Source: an uncultured Eubacteriales bacterium (GTDB lineage Bacteria; Bacillota; Clostridia; Oscillospirales; Acutalibacteraceae). Taken from it: a DNA stretch of 17,936 nucleotides. Below are positions 1 to 6,448 of this stretch, piece after piece; within the stretch, counting starts at the first letter, position 1, and each line of letters opens with the position of its first letter. The position numbers were made by a program, and so were the translations under genes. The notes below the pieces were generated by a model. It had not been told where the DNA came from. It saw nothing but the letters and a program-made list of their open reading frames with translations, and ran no database searches. The stretch is from positions 1 to 17,936 of the forward strand of contig CAKSQS010000052.1 in NCBI GenBank assembly GCA_934486705.1, read 5' to 3'.

Positions 1-93
1 GATAAAAACAAAGCCGAGGTTGATAAATACGGCAAGGAAGCCTTTGAAAAGACAATTTCCTCCGCAATAAGCCAGCTCGGAAAAATTAAATAA
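1..93 (+). CDS. C-terminal end of an unidentified protein (partial)
   Basis: The first reading frame stays open from base 1 and ends at TAA (91-93), giving the last 30 residues of a protein. The tail is hydrophilic and lysine-rich (it begins DKNKAEVDKYGKEAFEK and ends LGKIK) and looks helical. It is followed 12 bases later by a good intrinsic terminator, which supports a genuine gene end. The fragment is too short to assign to a family. Confidence 0.6.
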   Translation, partial: DKNKAEVDKYGKEAFEKTISSAISQLGKIK

Positions 94-105
94 ACCGTAC
101 AGATT

Positions 106-150
106 AAAATTCCCCCTCTATTCGGCAAAACCGAACAGAGAGGGAATTTT
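106..150. terminator. Intrinsic terminator, probably bidirectional
   Basis: Arms 106-125 and 131-150 pair at 18 of 20 positions around the loop CAAAA. The stem base is A-T (AAAA/TTTT), so each strand ends in a short T run. It lies directly after the partial gene ending at 93 and also downstream of the minus-strand gene ending at 215, so it can serve both converging transcripts. Confidence 0.85.
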
Positions 151-214
151 GTGTTAGCGCATAAACAATATCATAAAACAGCTGCCTTTGGTTCTGTAAA
201 CTCCGAATTATTTA

Positions 215-517
215 TCACCTTAATTCTTTCTCCCTTTTTTCAAGCTCTTTCATAAAATTTATTCCCGCTATGAACCCAAGCTGAAAATATGTTTCCCTTA
301 TTACCGTTTCGCGGCTTGATATTTCAGCAAAAAACCTATCGCGGTCATTTTCATTTTGAAAATACTCTTCAATAAGCTCCTCGGTTTGTCTGTCCATATT
401 TCTTATGGCTGTTTCAAAATCCGACTCTTCTTTTTCTTCTAAAATCTCGCCCCACCCTGAAATGAAATTGCTTATCTCCGATAGCTTACACCTTTTTATC
501 ATATTAGAAAATTCCAT
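215..517 (-). CDS. Small acidic helical protein, divergent from Xre repressor
   Basis: A 100-residue protein of unknown function. The frame is open further upstream, but the internal ATG at 517-515 is preferred. It has a purine-rich site (GGGGTG) 5 bases upstream and a -35/-10 pair at 589-560, which would place the longer frame's start upstream of the promoter. The protein is rich in Glu, Arg and Lys and predicted almost wholly helical, with an acidic centre (EEKEESDFE) and a C-terminal segment YFQLGFIAGINFMKEL. That pattern (aromatic, then GF, then a small hydrophobic run ending in Glu) resembles small clostridial helical DUF proteins, but I cannot name the family. There is no signal peptide or membrane segment. 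It is transcribed away from the repressor at 650 and probably controlled by it through the inverted repeat at 566-583. Confidence 0.7.
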   Translation of the reverse strand: MEFSNMIKRCKLSEISNFISGWGEILEEKEESDFETAIRNMDRQTEELIEEYFQNENDRDRFFAEISSRETVIRETYFQLGFIAGINFMKELEKREKELR

Positions 518-559
518 AGTAACACCCCATTTTTTTATTTTAAAAGGTTCTATGCGAAT

Positions 560-589
560 ATTATAAAGGACATATGTGTCCTTTGTCAA
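560..589 (-). promoter_or_regulatory. Promoter of the 100-aa gene, TTGACA-18-TATAAT
   Basis: On the minus strand, TTGACA (589-584) and TATAAT (565-560) are both perfect sigma-A hexamers separated by 18 bases. Transcription should start near 553, leaving about 35 bases of leader before the ATG at 517. The whole 18-base spacer is the inverted repeat annotated at 566-583. Confidence 0.85.
566..583. promoter_or_regulatory. Likely operator: inverted repeat filling promoter spacer
   Basis: AAGGACA (566-572), four bases, then TGTCCTT (577-583): a perfect 7-bp dyad. It exactly occupies the space between the -35 and -10 of the leftward promoter, so a dimeric protein bound here would block RNA polymerase. 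The adjacent Xre-type protein at 650 is the obvious candidate ligand. The dyad also lies just upstream of the rightward -10 at 611, so that gene may be autoregulated. Binding is inferred from position only. Confidence 0.65.
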
Positions 590-607
590 TAGAAAACTTA
601 TTTCCTG

Positions 608-616
608 TGGTATAAT
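608..616 (+). promoter_or_regulatory. Extended -10 promoter of the Xre gene
   Basis: TGG followed by TATAAT (608-616) is an extended -10 element. No good -35 sits 17 bases upstream, which is typical of extended -10 promoters. Transcription would start near 622, giving a leader of under 30 bases before the ATG at 650. Confidence 0.6.
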
Positions 617-649
617 TGTTTGTATAAACAAAAAGGAGATATATTTCCT

Positions 650-874
650 ATGAAAAAATACAACGATATATTAAAAGATTTAAGAGAAGACAGAGACCTT
701 GAACAAAAAACGGTAGCAGAGGCAATGGGAATAGACACAAGCTATTACGGAAAATATGAACGTGGCGTACACCCTCTTCCCATTGAAAAATTGATTATTC
801 TCTGCAAATTCTATAATGTTTCCGCCGATTATATTTTAGGTCTTCCGGATGATATGCCTTTCCCGAAGAAGTGA
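650..874 (+). CDS. Small Xre-family HTH transcriptional regulator
   Basis: A 74-residue single-domain DNA-binding protein. The start at 650 is preferred because AAGGAG lies 11 bases upstream. The frame opens earlier (620), but that start falls beside the -10. Residues about 5-60 form a Cro/C1 helix-turn-helix: LRED..L.Q..VAEAMGIDTSYYGKYERG.HPLPIEKLIILCKFYNVSADYILGL, with the usual Y-ERG turn and the closing DYILGLP. It has no second domain, so ligand sensing would need dimerisation or a partner. It is divergent from the 100-aa gene and probably binds the dyad at 566-583. It shares its opening (ILxDLRED) and its ending (YNVS.DYILG.P) with the regulator at 6057-6287. Confidence 0.88.
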   Translation: MKKYNDILKDLREDRDLEQKTVAEAMGIDTSYYGKYERGVHPLPIEKLIILCKFYNVSADYILGLPDDMPFPKK

Positions 875-888
875 TATTTTATAATTAT

Positions 889-924
889 TTAATTCCGCAT
901 TCCGCATTACGCATTCCGAATTAA
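889..924 (+). repeat. Short tandem TTCCGCA repeat element, copy 1
   Basis: Four imperfect 7-bp units (TTCCGCA, TTCCGCA, TTACGCA, TTCCGAA at 893-920) are bounded by TTAATTC and GAATTAA, which are inverted copies of each other. A second copy lies in opposite orientation at 5770-5805. It occupies the gap between the Xre gene and trxB. Confidence 0.75.
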
Positions 925-970
925 GGATAAATTTATTCAGGATGTTAAAAATATTCTCGGAGGTTTCCAA

Positions 971-1885
971 ATGAACGAAAAAATTTACGATATTATTATT
1001 GTGGGCGGCGGCTGCGCGGGGCTTACTGCGGCGGTTTATGCCCGCCGCGCCGAAAAATCGGTTTTGCTGCTTGAAAAAAATGCATTCGGCGGGCAGATTG
1101 CATACTCGCCCGAGGTTGAAAATTTCCCCGGGTTTATGAAGATCGGCGGTCTTGAATTTTCGGACAGGCTGTATTCCCAGGCTAAGGCGCTCGGCACGGA
1201 ATTTGAGCTTGATAATGTAACGGATATTAAAACAGACGGCGAATACAAAACCGTACTGACCGATTACGGCGAATATAAATGCCGCGCCGTTATAATTGCA
1301 ACGGGGCTTGCGCACCGAAAAACAGGGCTTGAAAATGAAGAAAAATTTACGGGCCGCGGTATATCCTACTGCGCGGTGTGCGACGGCGCGTTTTTCAAGG
1401 GTAAGGACGTTGCGGTTTACGGCGGGGGCAATACCGCTGTGGGCGACGCGCTTTTTCTTTCGGATATTTGCAAAAGCGTTACGGTTATACACCGCCGCGC
1501 GGAGTTTCGCGCAGACTCCTGTTCCACAGAAAAGCTGCGCGCAAAACCGAACATTCGCTATGAGATGAGTTCCGAGGTGGGCGCATTATCGGGCGATGAA
1601 AAGCTGCAAAAAATAACCGTCCGCAATAAGCAGACGGGTGAAAGCAAGGATATTTCGGTATCGGCTTTATTTATTGCAATAGGCTTTTTGCCGCAAAACG
1701 AAATTTGCAAAAATATTCTTGCGCTTGATGACGGCGGGTTTATAAAAGCGGGCGAGGATTGCATTACCTCCTGCCCGGGAGTTTTCGCCGCGGGCGACTG
1801 CCGCACAAAGGCGCTGCGCCAATTAACCACCGCCGCGGCAGACGGCGCGTCCGCCGCAACCGCCGCAATTCGGTTTATCGGTTGA
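971..1885 (+). CDS. trxB: Thioredoxin reductase (NADPH)
   Basis: A 304-residue flavoprotein that passes electrons from NADPH through FAD to thioredoxin; cytoplasmic. The features run in family order. GGGCAG (12-17) binds the FAD ADP moiety, and ATGLAHR (110-116) closes the first FAD segment. The redox pair CAVC (Cys134-Cys137) is followed by DG. GGGNTA (151-156) is the NADPH fold, and HRRAEFR (174-180) carries the arginines expected to select NADPH over NADH. GDC..K.LRQLTTAAADG (275-292) is the C-terminal FAD motif. Length is normal for bacterial low-Mr TrxB. GGAGG lies 7 bases before the ATG. No thioredoxin gene is adjacent, and the 96-base gap behind the Xre gene is mostly repeat with no clear promoter, so read-through from the Xre gene is possible. 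Confidence 0.95.
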   Translation: MNEKIYDIIIVGGGCAGLTAAVYARRAEKSVLLLEKNAFGGQIAYSPEVENFPGFMKIGGLEFSDRLYSQAKALGTEFELDNVTDIKTDGEYKTVLTDYGEYKCRAVIIATGLAHRKTGLENEEKFTGRGISYCAVCDGAFFKGKDVAVYGGGNTAVGDALFLSDICKSVTVIHRRAEFRADSCSTEKLRAKPNIRYEMSSEVGALSGDEKLQKITVRNKQTGESKDISVSALFIAIGFLPQNEICKNILALDDGGFIKAGEDCITSCPGVFAAGDCRTKALRQLTTAAADGASAATAAIRFIG

Positions 1886-1906
1886 TTTTTTTCTGCGGCT
1901 GTAAAA

Positions 1907-1951
1907 AAAGACTTCGTTCCCTTGGGCAATGCCTAAGGATACGAAGTCTTT
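1907..1951. terminator. Terminator between converging trxB and serA
   Basis: AAAGACTTCGT (1907-1917) pairs perfectly with ACGAAGTCTTT (1941-1951). The stem continues after a 2x2 internal loop with CCTTGGGC/GCCTAAGG around an AAT loop. On the minus strand the stem is followed by a run of T, making it a strong terminator for serC-serA. On the plus strand the tail is weaker (TTTCGTTT) but may still stop trxB. Confidence 0.85.
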
Positions 1952-1967
1952 CGTTTAATATAAAATT

Positions 1968-3128
1968 TTAAATTATTCTTACTCTTATAACCCCGTCAAT
2001 CGCGCTTATCTTATCGGCAACATCGGAAACATCGGTCTTGCCTACATCAAGCATAGTATACGCGTAATCTCCGCGCGATTTATTAAGCAGGTTTTCAATG
2101 TTTACATTATTGCCCGCGAAAATTCCCGTAATTGCGGTAAGCATATTCGGAATATTTTTGTGTATAACGCAAATTCTGCTCTCCCCGCTGCGCGGCATTA
2201 CAATTTCGGGCAGGTTTACGGAATTTACAATATTACCGTTTTCAATATAGTCTATAAGCTCCTTAGCCGCCATTCCCGCGCAGTTTTCCTCCGATTCGGG
2301 GGTTGAAGCGCCGAGGTGCGGTATTGCAATAACGCCCTGTGCGCCCAAAATATCGTCCGACGGGAAGTCGGTTACATAAGACGCCACCTTGCCCGATTCA
2401 AGCGCCGCCAAAAGGTCTGCGCTGTTAACAAGCCCGCCGCGCGCGAAATTGAGTATACGCACGCCGTCGCGCATTTTAGCAATAGCCGCGGCGTTTATAA
2501 GGTTTTTGGTGGAGTCGGTCAGCGGTACGTGAACGGTTATATAATCGCACTTTTCAAAAATTTCGTTTATATCGAAAATATGCACCGCATTGTGGGTCAA
2601 ATTCCACGCCGATTTAACCGAGAGGTACGGGTCATAGCCGAAGACCTTCATGCCCAGTGCGTTTGCGGCGTTTGCCACCATAACGCCTATAGCGCCGAGA
2701 CCTATAACGCCGAGGGTCTTACCCTTTATTTCAGGACCCGCAAAAGCGCCCTTGCCCTTTTCAACCTCTTTGCCTACATCCGCGCCGTCGCCCTTAAGGG
2801 TCTTAGCCCACTCAATGCCCGAAACCACGCGGCGCGAGCTGATAAGCAGACCCGCTATAACCAGCTCCTTAACGGCGTTTGCATTAGCGCCGGGGGTGTT
2901 GAATACAACTATTCCCTGCTCTGAGCAGCGGTCAATCGGTATATTGTTTGTTCCCGCGCCCGCGCGTGCTATGGCTTTAAGGCTTGCGGGAAACTCAACA
3001 TCATGCAGCGCAGCCGAGCGCACAATAGCGCCGTCGGCATTTTCCACTTCGTCGCCTACGGTGTATTTATCGTCAAAGGCTTCAAGCCCTGTTTTGGAGA
3101 TTTTATTGTAGGTTTTAATTTTATACAT
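1968..3128 (-). CDS. serA: D-3-phosphoglycerate dehydrogenase
   Basis: A 386-residue enzyme that oxidises 3-phosphoglycerate to 3-phosphohydroxypyruvate with NAD, the first step of serine synthesis. The Rossmann glycine motif GLGAIG is at 143-148, and the substrate arginine is R230 in NFARGG. The catalytic histidine is H271 in PHLGASTPESEEN. An ACT domain fills about 317-386 (VIHKNIPNMLTAITGIF onward), suggesting amino-acid feedback, probably by serine. The large intervening domain of long SerA forms is absent. The usual DVFxxEP segment carrying the catalytic Glu reads TDFPSDD here, so an Asp (258 or 259) probably takes that role. This may mark a clostridial subgroup. Its ATG shares base 3128 with the serC stop (TAATG), implying translational coupling. 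Confidence 0.93.
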   Translation of the reverse strand: MYKIKTYNKISKTGLEAFDDKYTVGDEVENADGAIVRSAALHDVEFPASLKAIARAGAGTNNIPIDRCSEQGIVVFNTPGANANAVKELVIAGLLISSRRVVSGIEWAKTLKGDGADVGKEVEKGKGAFAGPEIKGKTLGVIGLGAIGVMVANAANALGMKVFGYDPYLSVKSAWNLTHNAVHIFDINEIFEKCDYITVHVPLTDSTKNLINAAAIAKMRDGVRILNFARGGLVNSADLLAALESGKVASYVTDFPSDDILGAQGVIAIPHLGASTPESEENCAGMAAKELIDYIENGNIVNSVNLPEIVMPRSGESRICVIHKNIPNMLTAITGIFAGNNVNIENLLNKSRGDYAYTMLDVGKTDVSDVADKISAIDGVIRVRII

Positions 3129-4210
3129 TACGCGTTCTCCCCCTCAAACTTCTTCATAAACTCAACCAACTTTTCTACGCCCTCTGTCGGCATTGCGTTA
3201 TAAATGGATGCGCGCATACCGCCCACGGATCTGTGACCCTTAATGTTTACAAAGCCCGCTTTTTTAGCCTCGGCTACAAACTTCGCGTCCAATTCCTCGC
3301 TGCCGGTTACAAAAGGAACGTTCATAAGCGAGCGGTCCTCGGGAACAACAGTGCCCTTGAAAAGCTTGCTGTTATCAAGAAAATCATAAAGAATTTTGGC
3401 TTTTTTCTCGTTTATCTTCTTCATTTCCTCAAGCCCGCCTATTTTCTTTATCCACTTAAAGGTAAGACCCGCAATATAAATTGCATAGCAGGGCGGGGTG
3501 TTGAACATTGAGCCGTTATCGGCATGGGTTGCGTAATTCAGCATTGTGGGGGTAATATCCATAGCGTGACCGATTAAATCCTTGCGAATTATAACTATGG
3601 TAACGCCCGCAGGAGCAACGTTTTTCTGCGCGCCCGCATACAAAACGCCGAACTTTGTAACGTCGATAGGCTCTGAAAGTATGCAGCTTGAAATATCGGC
3701 TACAAGCGGCACATCGCCCGTATCGGGCAGCTCGTGGTATTTTGTGCCGTAAATTGTGTTGTTCATACAAATGTGAACGTAATCAGCCTCGGGGTCGAAA
3801 TCGGCGCGGGTGGTTTTGGGGATATAGGAAAATGTTTTATCAGCACTGGTAGCAACAGCTCTTGCCTTGCCGTAGCGCGCCGCCTCTTTATAAGCCTTGT
3901 TAGCCCACTGACCTGTTATAATATAATCCGCCTTGCCGTTTTTGGTCATAAGGTTAAGCGGTATCATTGCAAACTGGGTTGAAGCGCCGCCCTGTAAAAA
4001 CAGTACGTCGTAATTATCGGGAATATTCATAATTTCGCGGAGGTTCTTCTCCGTCTCGTCAAATATTGCCTGATATTCCTTAGAGCGGTGGGACATTTCC
4101 ATAACCGACTGACCCGTTTCGCCGTATTCCATCATTTCCGCAGCGGCGGTCTTCAAAACGTCCTCGGGCAGCATTGAAGGACCTGCGCTGAAATTATAAA
4201 CTCTTGCCAT
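3128..4210 (-). CDS. serC: Phosphoserine aminotransferase
   Basis: A 360-residue PLP enzyme that transfers the amino group of glutamate to 3-phosphohydroxypyruvate, giving phosphoserine. The ATG at 4210 is chosen because GGAGG lies 8 bases upstream and the product begins MARVYNFSAGPSMLP, the normal SerC N terminus. The frame runs back to 4255, but that start falls inside the -10 promoter. Key sites are FLQGGASTQF (71-80, phosphate/PLP contact), SSCILSEPID (174-183) and the Schiff-base lysine K196 in YAGAQKN. The C-terminal GHRSVGGMRASIYNAM matches the substrate-binding segment of the family. Length is typical. It is the first gene of a two-gene operon with serA; no phosphoserine phosphatase gene is next to them. 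Confidence 0.95.
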   Translation of the reverse strand: MARVYNFSAGPSMLPEDVLKTAAAEMMEYGETGQSVMEMSHRSKEYQAIFDETEKNLREIMNIPDNYDVLFLQGGASTQFAMIPLNLMTKNGKADYIITGQWANKAYKEAARYGKARAVATSADKTFSYIPKTTRADFDPEADYVHICMNNTIYGTKYHELPDTGDVPLVADISSCILSEPIDVTKFGVLYAGAQKNVAPAGVTIVIIRKDLIGHAMDITPTMLNYATHADNGSMFNTPPCYAIYIAGLTFKWIKKIGGLEEMKKINEKKAKILYDFLDNSKLFKGTVVPEDRSLMNVPFVTGSEELDAKFVAEAKKAGFVNIKGHRSVGGMRASIYNAMPTEGVEKLVEFMKKFEGENA

Positions 4211-4253
4211 AATATTTTCCTCCGTAGCAGTTTTATCTTTAACATTGTAATAC

Positions 4254-4282
4254 ATTATATTACCGTTTTATTCATTTGTCAA
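4254..4282 (-). promoter_or_regulatory. Promoter of serC-serA, TTGACA-17-TATAAT
   Basis: On the minus strand, TTGACA (4282-4277) and TATAAT (4259-4254) are consensus hexamers with the ideal 17-base spacer. Transcription should start near 4247, leaving about 37 bases of leader. No riboswitch or attenuator is visible in that leader. Confidence 0.88.
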
Positions 4283-4372
4283 TAGGATTGTTAAAAAAAT
4301 ATCAATAAATTTTTATATTTTTTGAAAATCGACAAAAAGTTTGTTATTTTTTTAACATACATTTTTCAGTGC

Positions 4373-4401
4373 TTGACTTTTACTGATATATATAATATAA
4401 T
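4373..4401 (+). promoter_or_regulatory. Promoter of the MATE exporter gene, TTGACT-17-TATAAT
   Basis: TTGACT (4373-4378), a 17-base spacer, and TATAAT (4396-4401). The start would be near 4408, with a short leader containing AAAGGA before the ATG at 4435. It is divergent from the serC promoter; the roughly 90 bases between them are AT-rich with no evident operator. Confidence 0.85.
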
Positions 4402-4434
4402 ACCTCTCACTATGCAGAAAGGAATATTGAAAAA

Positions 4435-5769
4435 ATGTCGGAATTATCGGGTCATTTTGGATTAAAAAGACTTTTCCGTTTTACCTATCCATCAATAATA
4501 ATGCTCGTGTTCACCTCAATTTACGGCGTGGTGGACGGCTTTTTCGTTTCAAATTACGCCGGAAAAACGCCCTTTGCGGCGGTTAATTTTATAATGCCCG
4601 TGCTTATGGTACTCGGCTGCATAGGCTTTATGTTCGGCACGGGCGGCAGTGCGCTCATTGCAAAAAATTTGGGCGAGGGCGAAAAAGAGAAAGCCGACAA
4701 CACCTTTTCGCTTGTGGTTTTTGCCGCTGCGGCAATAGGCGTTTTGCTCAGCGCTGTGGGAATAATCTTCCTGCCGCAAATATCCGCGCTTTTCGGCGCA
4801 GAGGGCAGACTGCTCTCTGATTCCGTGCTGTACGGAAGAATAATACTTATTACCCTGCCCTTTTCGATTTTACAGTTTGAGTTTCAGTGCCTTTTTGCAA
4901 CCTCGGGCAAGCCTAAATTGGGGCTTTATGTAACGGTTGCGGCGGGCGTTACCAATATGGTGCTCGACTGGCTTTTCGTAGCCGTTTTTGATTGGAGCAT
5001 AGCGGGCGCGGCGGCTGCCACGGCATTCAGTCAGCTTGTGGGCGGCATTTACCCCGTAATTTATTTTATGCGGCGAAACAACAGCCTTTTAAGGCTCGGA
5101 AAATTCAAATTTGACGGCAAAGCGCTTGCAAAATCCTGCACAAACGGCTCTTCGGAGCTTATGAGCAGCATTTCTTCCTCGGTCGTCAGTATGCTTTATA
5201 ACATTCAGCTTATGAAATACGCGGGCGAAAACGGTATTGCGGCATACGGTGTGCTGATGTATGTAAGTATGATATTTCAAGCGATATTTATAGGCTACGC
5301 GGTAGGCACTGCCCCTATTATAAGCTTTAATTTCGGCGCAAAAAATAACGCCGAGCTTAAAAGCCTTTTAAGAAAAAGCGGCGGGATAATAGGCGTTTGC
5401 GCAGTTGTTATGTTTTTATCGGGCGAGCTTTTGTCCGCTCCCCTCTCAAAGCTGTTCGTAGGCTATGACCCGGAGCTTTTCAAAATGACAAACCACGCGT
5501 TTTCAATCTTCTCATTTTCTTTCCTGCTCTCGGGCTTTTCGATATTCGGCTCTTCCTTCTTTACCGCATTAAACGACGGGCTGACCTCCGCCGTTATATC
5601 CTTTATGCGTACCCTCGTTTTCCAGATTGCCGCGGTTATCCTCTTCCCTATTATATGGGATATAGACGGCATCTGGCTCTCAATAGTGGGCGCGGAGATA
5701 ATGTCAATTACCGTAACCGCCGTTTTCCTCGTTACAAAAGGTAAAAAATACGGATACCGGGGAAAATAA
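4435..5769 (+). CDS. MATE-family multidrug/cation exporter
   Basis: A 444-residue integral membrane protein with about twelve hydrophobic segments in two six-helix halves, the layout of MATE exporters, which expel organic cations or metabolites using Na+ or H+ gradients. The first half has MPVLMVLGCIGFMFGTGGSA then an LGEGEKEKAD loop. The second half has the matching GYAVGTAPIISFNFGAKN then a charged loop. This internal repeat is characteristic and closest to the MepA-like branch, as far as motif inspection allows. The substrate cannot be predicted. It has its own promoter (4373-4401) and AAAGGA upstream of the start. No regulator is attached; the small Xre gene at 6057 faces it across a repeat-filled gap. 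Confidence 0.9.
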   Translation: MSELSGHFGLKRLFRFTYPSIIMLVFTSIYGVVDGFFVSNYAGKTPFAAVNFIMPVLMVLGCIGFMFGTGGSALIAKNLGEGEKEKADNTFSLVVFAAAAIGVLLSAVGIIFLPQISALFGAEGRLLSDSVLYGRIILITLPFSILQFEFQCLFATSGKPKLGLYVTVAAGVTNMVLDWLFVAVFDWSIAGAAAATAFSQLVGGIYPVIYFMRRNNSLLRLGKFKFDGKALAKSCTNGSSELMSSISSSVVSMLYNIQLMKYAGENGIAAYGVLMYVSMIFQAIFIGYAVGTAPIISFNFGAKNNAELKSLLRKSGGIIGVCAVVMFLSGELLSAPLSKLFVGYDPELFKMTNHAFSIFSFSFLLSGFSIFGSSFFTALNDGLTSAVISFMRTLVFQIAAVILFPIIWDIDGIWLSIVGAEIMSITVTAVFLVTKGKKYGYRGK

Positions 5770-5805
5770 GTAATTCGGAATTATGAATGCGGAATGCGGA
5801 ATTAA
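5770..5805 (-). repeat. Short tandem TTCCGCA repeat element, copy 2 (inverted)
   Basis: Read on the minus strand this matches the element at 889-924 nearly throughout: the same TTAATTC end, TTCCGCA units and a GAATTA end. They differ only at the outermost base and in about four central bases. It begins one base after the stop of the MATE gene. Confidence 0.75.
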
Positions 5806-5847
5806 ATTATCGATATATACTTTGCAAATAAACAAAGGTCTGTAACA

Positions 5848-6040
5848 ACCCCTCAGTCAGCTTCGCTGACAGCTCCCCTTACACAGGGGAGCCAACGGCT
5901 TGTACAAACCAAAGGCTCCCTTCTTTTTGACGTAAGTCAAAACAGAGGGGGTTGCTCCCCACGGTGTGGGGAGACGTCAACGCAGTTGACAGAGGGGATC
6001 GCCGCCGTCAGCGGCTGACGCCTTTAGGCGGCTGAGGGGT
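5848..6040. repeat. 193-bp composite hairpin element (REP/MITE-like)
   Basis: The ends are ACCCCTCAG (5848-5856) and its exact inverse CTGAGGGGT (6032-6040). Inside is a chain of perfect hairpins: GTCAGC/GCTGAC (5856-5870), GCTCCCCT/AGGGGAGC (5872-5892), TTTTGAC/GTCAAAA (5925-5942), CTCCCCAC/GTGGGGAG (5955-5973), GTCAAC/GTTGAC (5976-5990), and GTCAG/CTGAC (6007-6019) nested inside GCCGCC/GGCGGC (6001-6032). GGGAGCC (5887-5893) can also pair with GGCTCCC (5914-5920). There is no ORF. I recall similar CCCCTCAGTC...AGCTCCCC hairpin repeats in Faecalibacterium-like genomes, so a mobile or REP-type element is likely. No target-site duplication is obvious. Confidence 0.75.
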
Positions 6041-6056
6041 ATTCAAATATAAAATA

Positions 6057-6287
6057 TCACCTCTTCGGATAAGGCTTTTTTTTAGGAAAGCCCAAAATAT
6101 AATCGCTTGAAACATTGTAATATTTGCAAAGCGTTATTAAATGCTTAATCGGCAGCGGTCGTTTGCCGCTTTCATAATCGCTTATTGCCGATTGTGATGT
6201 GTTGAGAATTTCCGCAAGTTTCTTTCGGCTTAGTTTCGGCTTGCTGTCTTCCCTTAAATCCCTTAAAATTTCATAGTATTCTTTCAT
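6057..6287 (-). CDS. Small Xre-family HTH regulator, related to the one at 650
   Basis: A 76-residue single-domain Cro/C1-type DNA-binding protein. The ATG at 6287 is preferred over the in-frame GTG at 6296 because the purine-rich AAAGGAAG lies about 10 bases upstream and the product then starts MKEYYEILRDLRED, like its relative. The HTH covers about 5-62: LSRKKLAEILNTSQSAISDYESGKRPLPIKHLITLCKYYNVSSDYILGF. The tail is basic (PKKKPYPKR). A TATAAT at 6320-6315 (minus) may be its -10, but no clear -35 is seen. No dyad like AAGGACA/TGTCCTT is visible upstream, so it probably binds a different site. Target unknown. Confidence 0.85.
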   Translation of the reverse strand: MKEYYEILRDLREDSKPKLSRKKLAEILNTSQSAISDYESGKRPLPIKHLITLCKYYNVSSDYILGFPKKKPYPKR

Positions 6288-6389
6288 ATATACCACTTCC
6301 TTTTTTAATTTAATATTATAATAGCATAATATTTATTAAAATGCGCACTGCGCATTCAAATGAATGCAATTTAATAATTCAACAAATAA

Positions 6390-6435
6390 AAACCGGAGCT
6401 TGCAAGGAAAATTTCATCCTTACAAGCTCCGGTTT
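6390..6435 (-). terminator. Intrinsic terminator after pyrG
   Basis: AAACCGGAGCTTG (6390-6402) pairs perfectly with CAAGCTCCGGTTT (6423-6435); after a one-base mismatch the stem continues with AAGG/CCTT. Read on the minus strand it is followed by TTATTTGTTG, forming the end of the glnA-ANTAR-pyrG transcript 14 bases past the pyrG stop. Confidence 0.9.
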
Positions 6436-6448
6436 AATTTTTGCGCTT

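Noticed and set aside
836..1492. 218-aa minus-strand open frame across trxB
   Set aside because: It is antisense to a well-supported trxB, its start lacks a ribosome site, and its tail merely translates the TTCCGCA repeat.
2316..2924. 202-aa plus-strand open frame across serA
   Set aside because: It is antisense to serA with no recognisable domain or ribosome site; it reflects the codon bias of the true gene.
4211..4434. Riboswitch or T-box in the serC/MATE gap
   Set aside because: Both leaders are only about 25-40 bases from their promoters and show no conserved aptamer, specifier or terminator.
5848..6040. CRISPR array
   Set aside because: The palindromes differ in sequence and spacing; there are no identical direct repeats with regular spacers.
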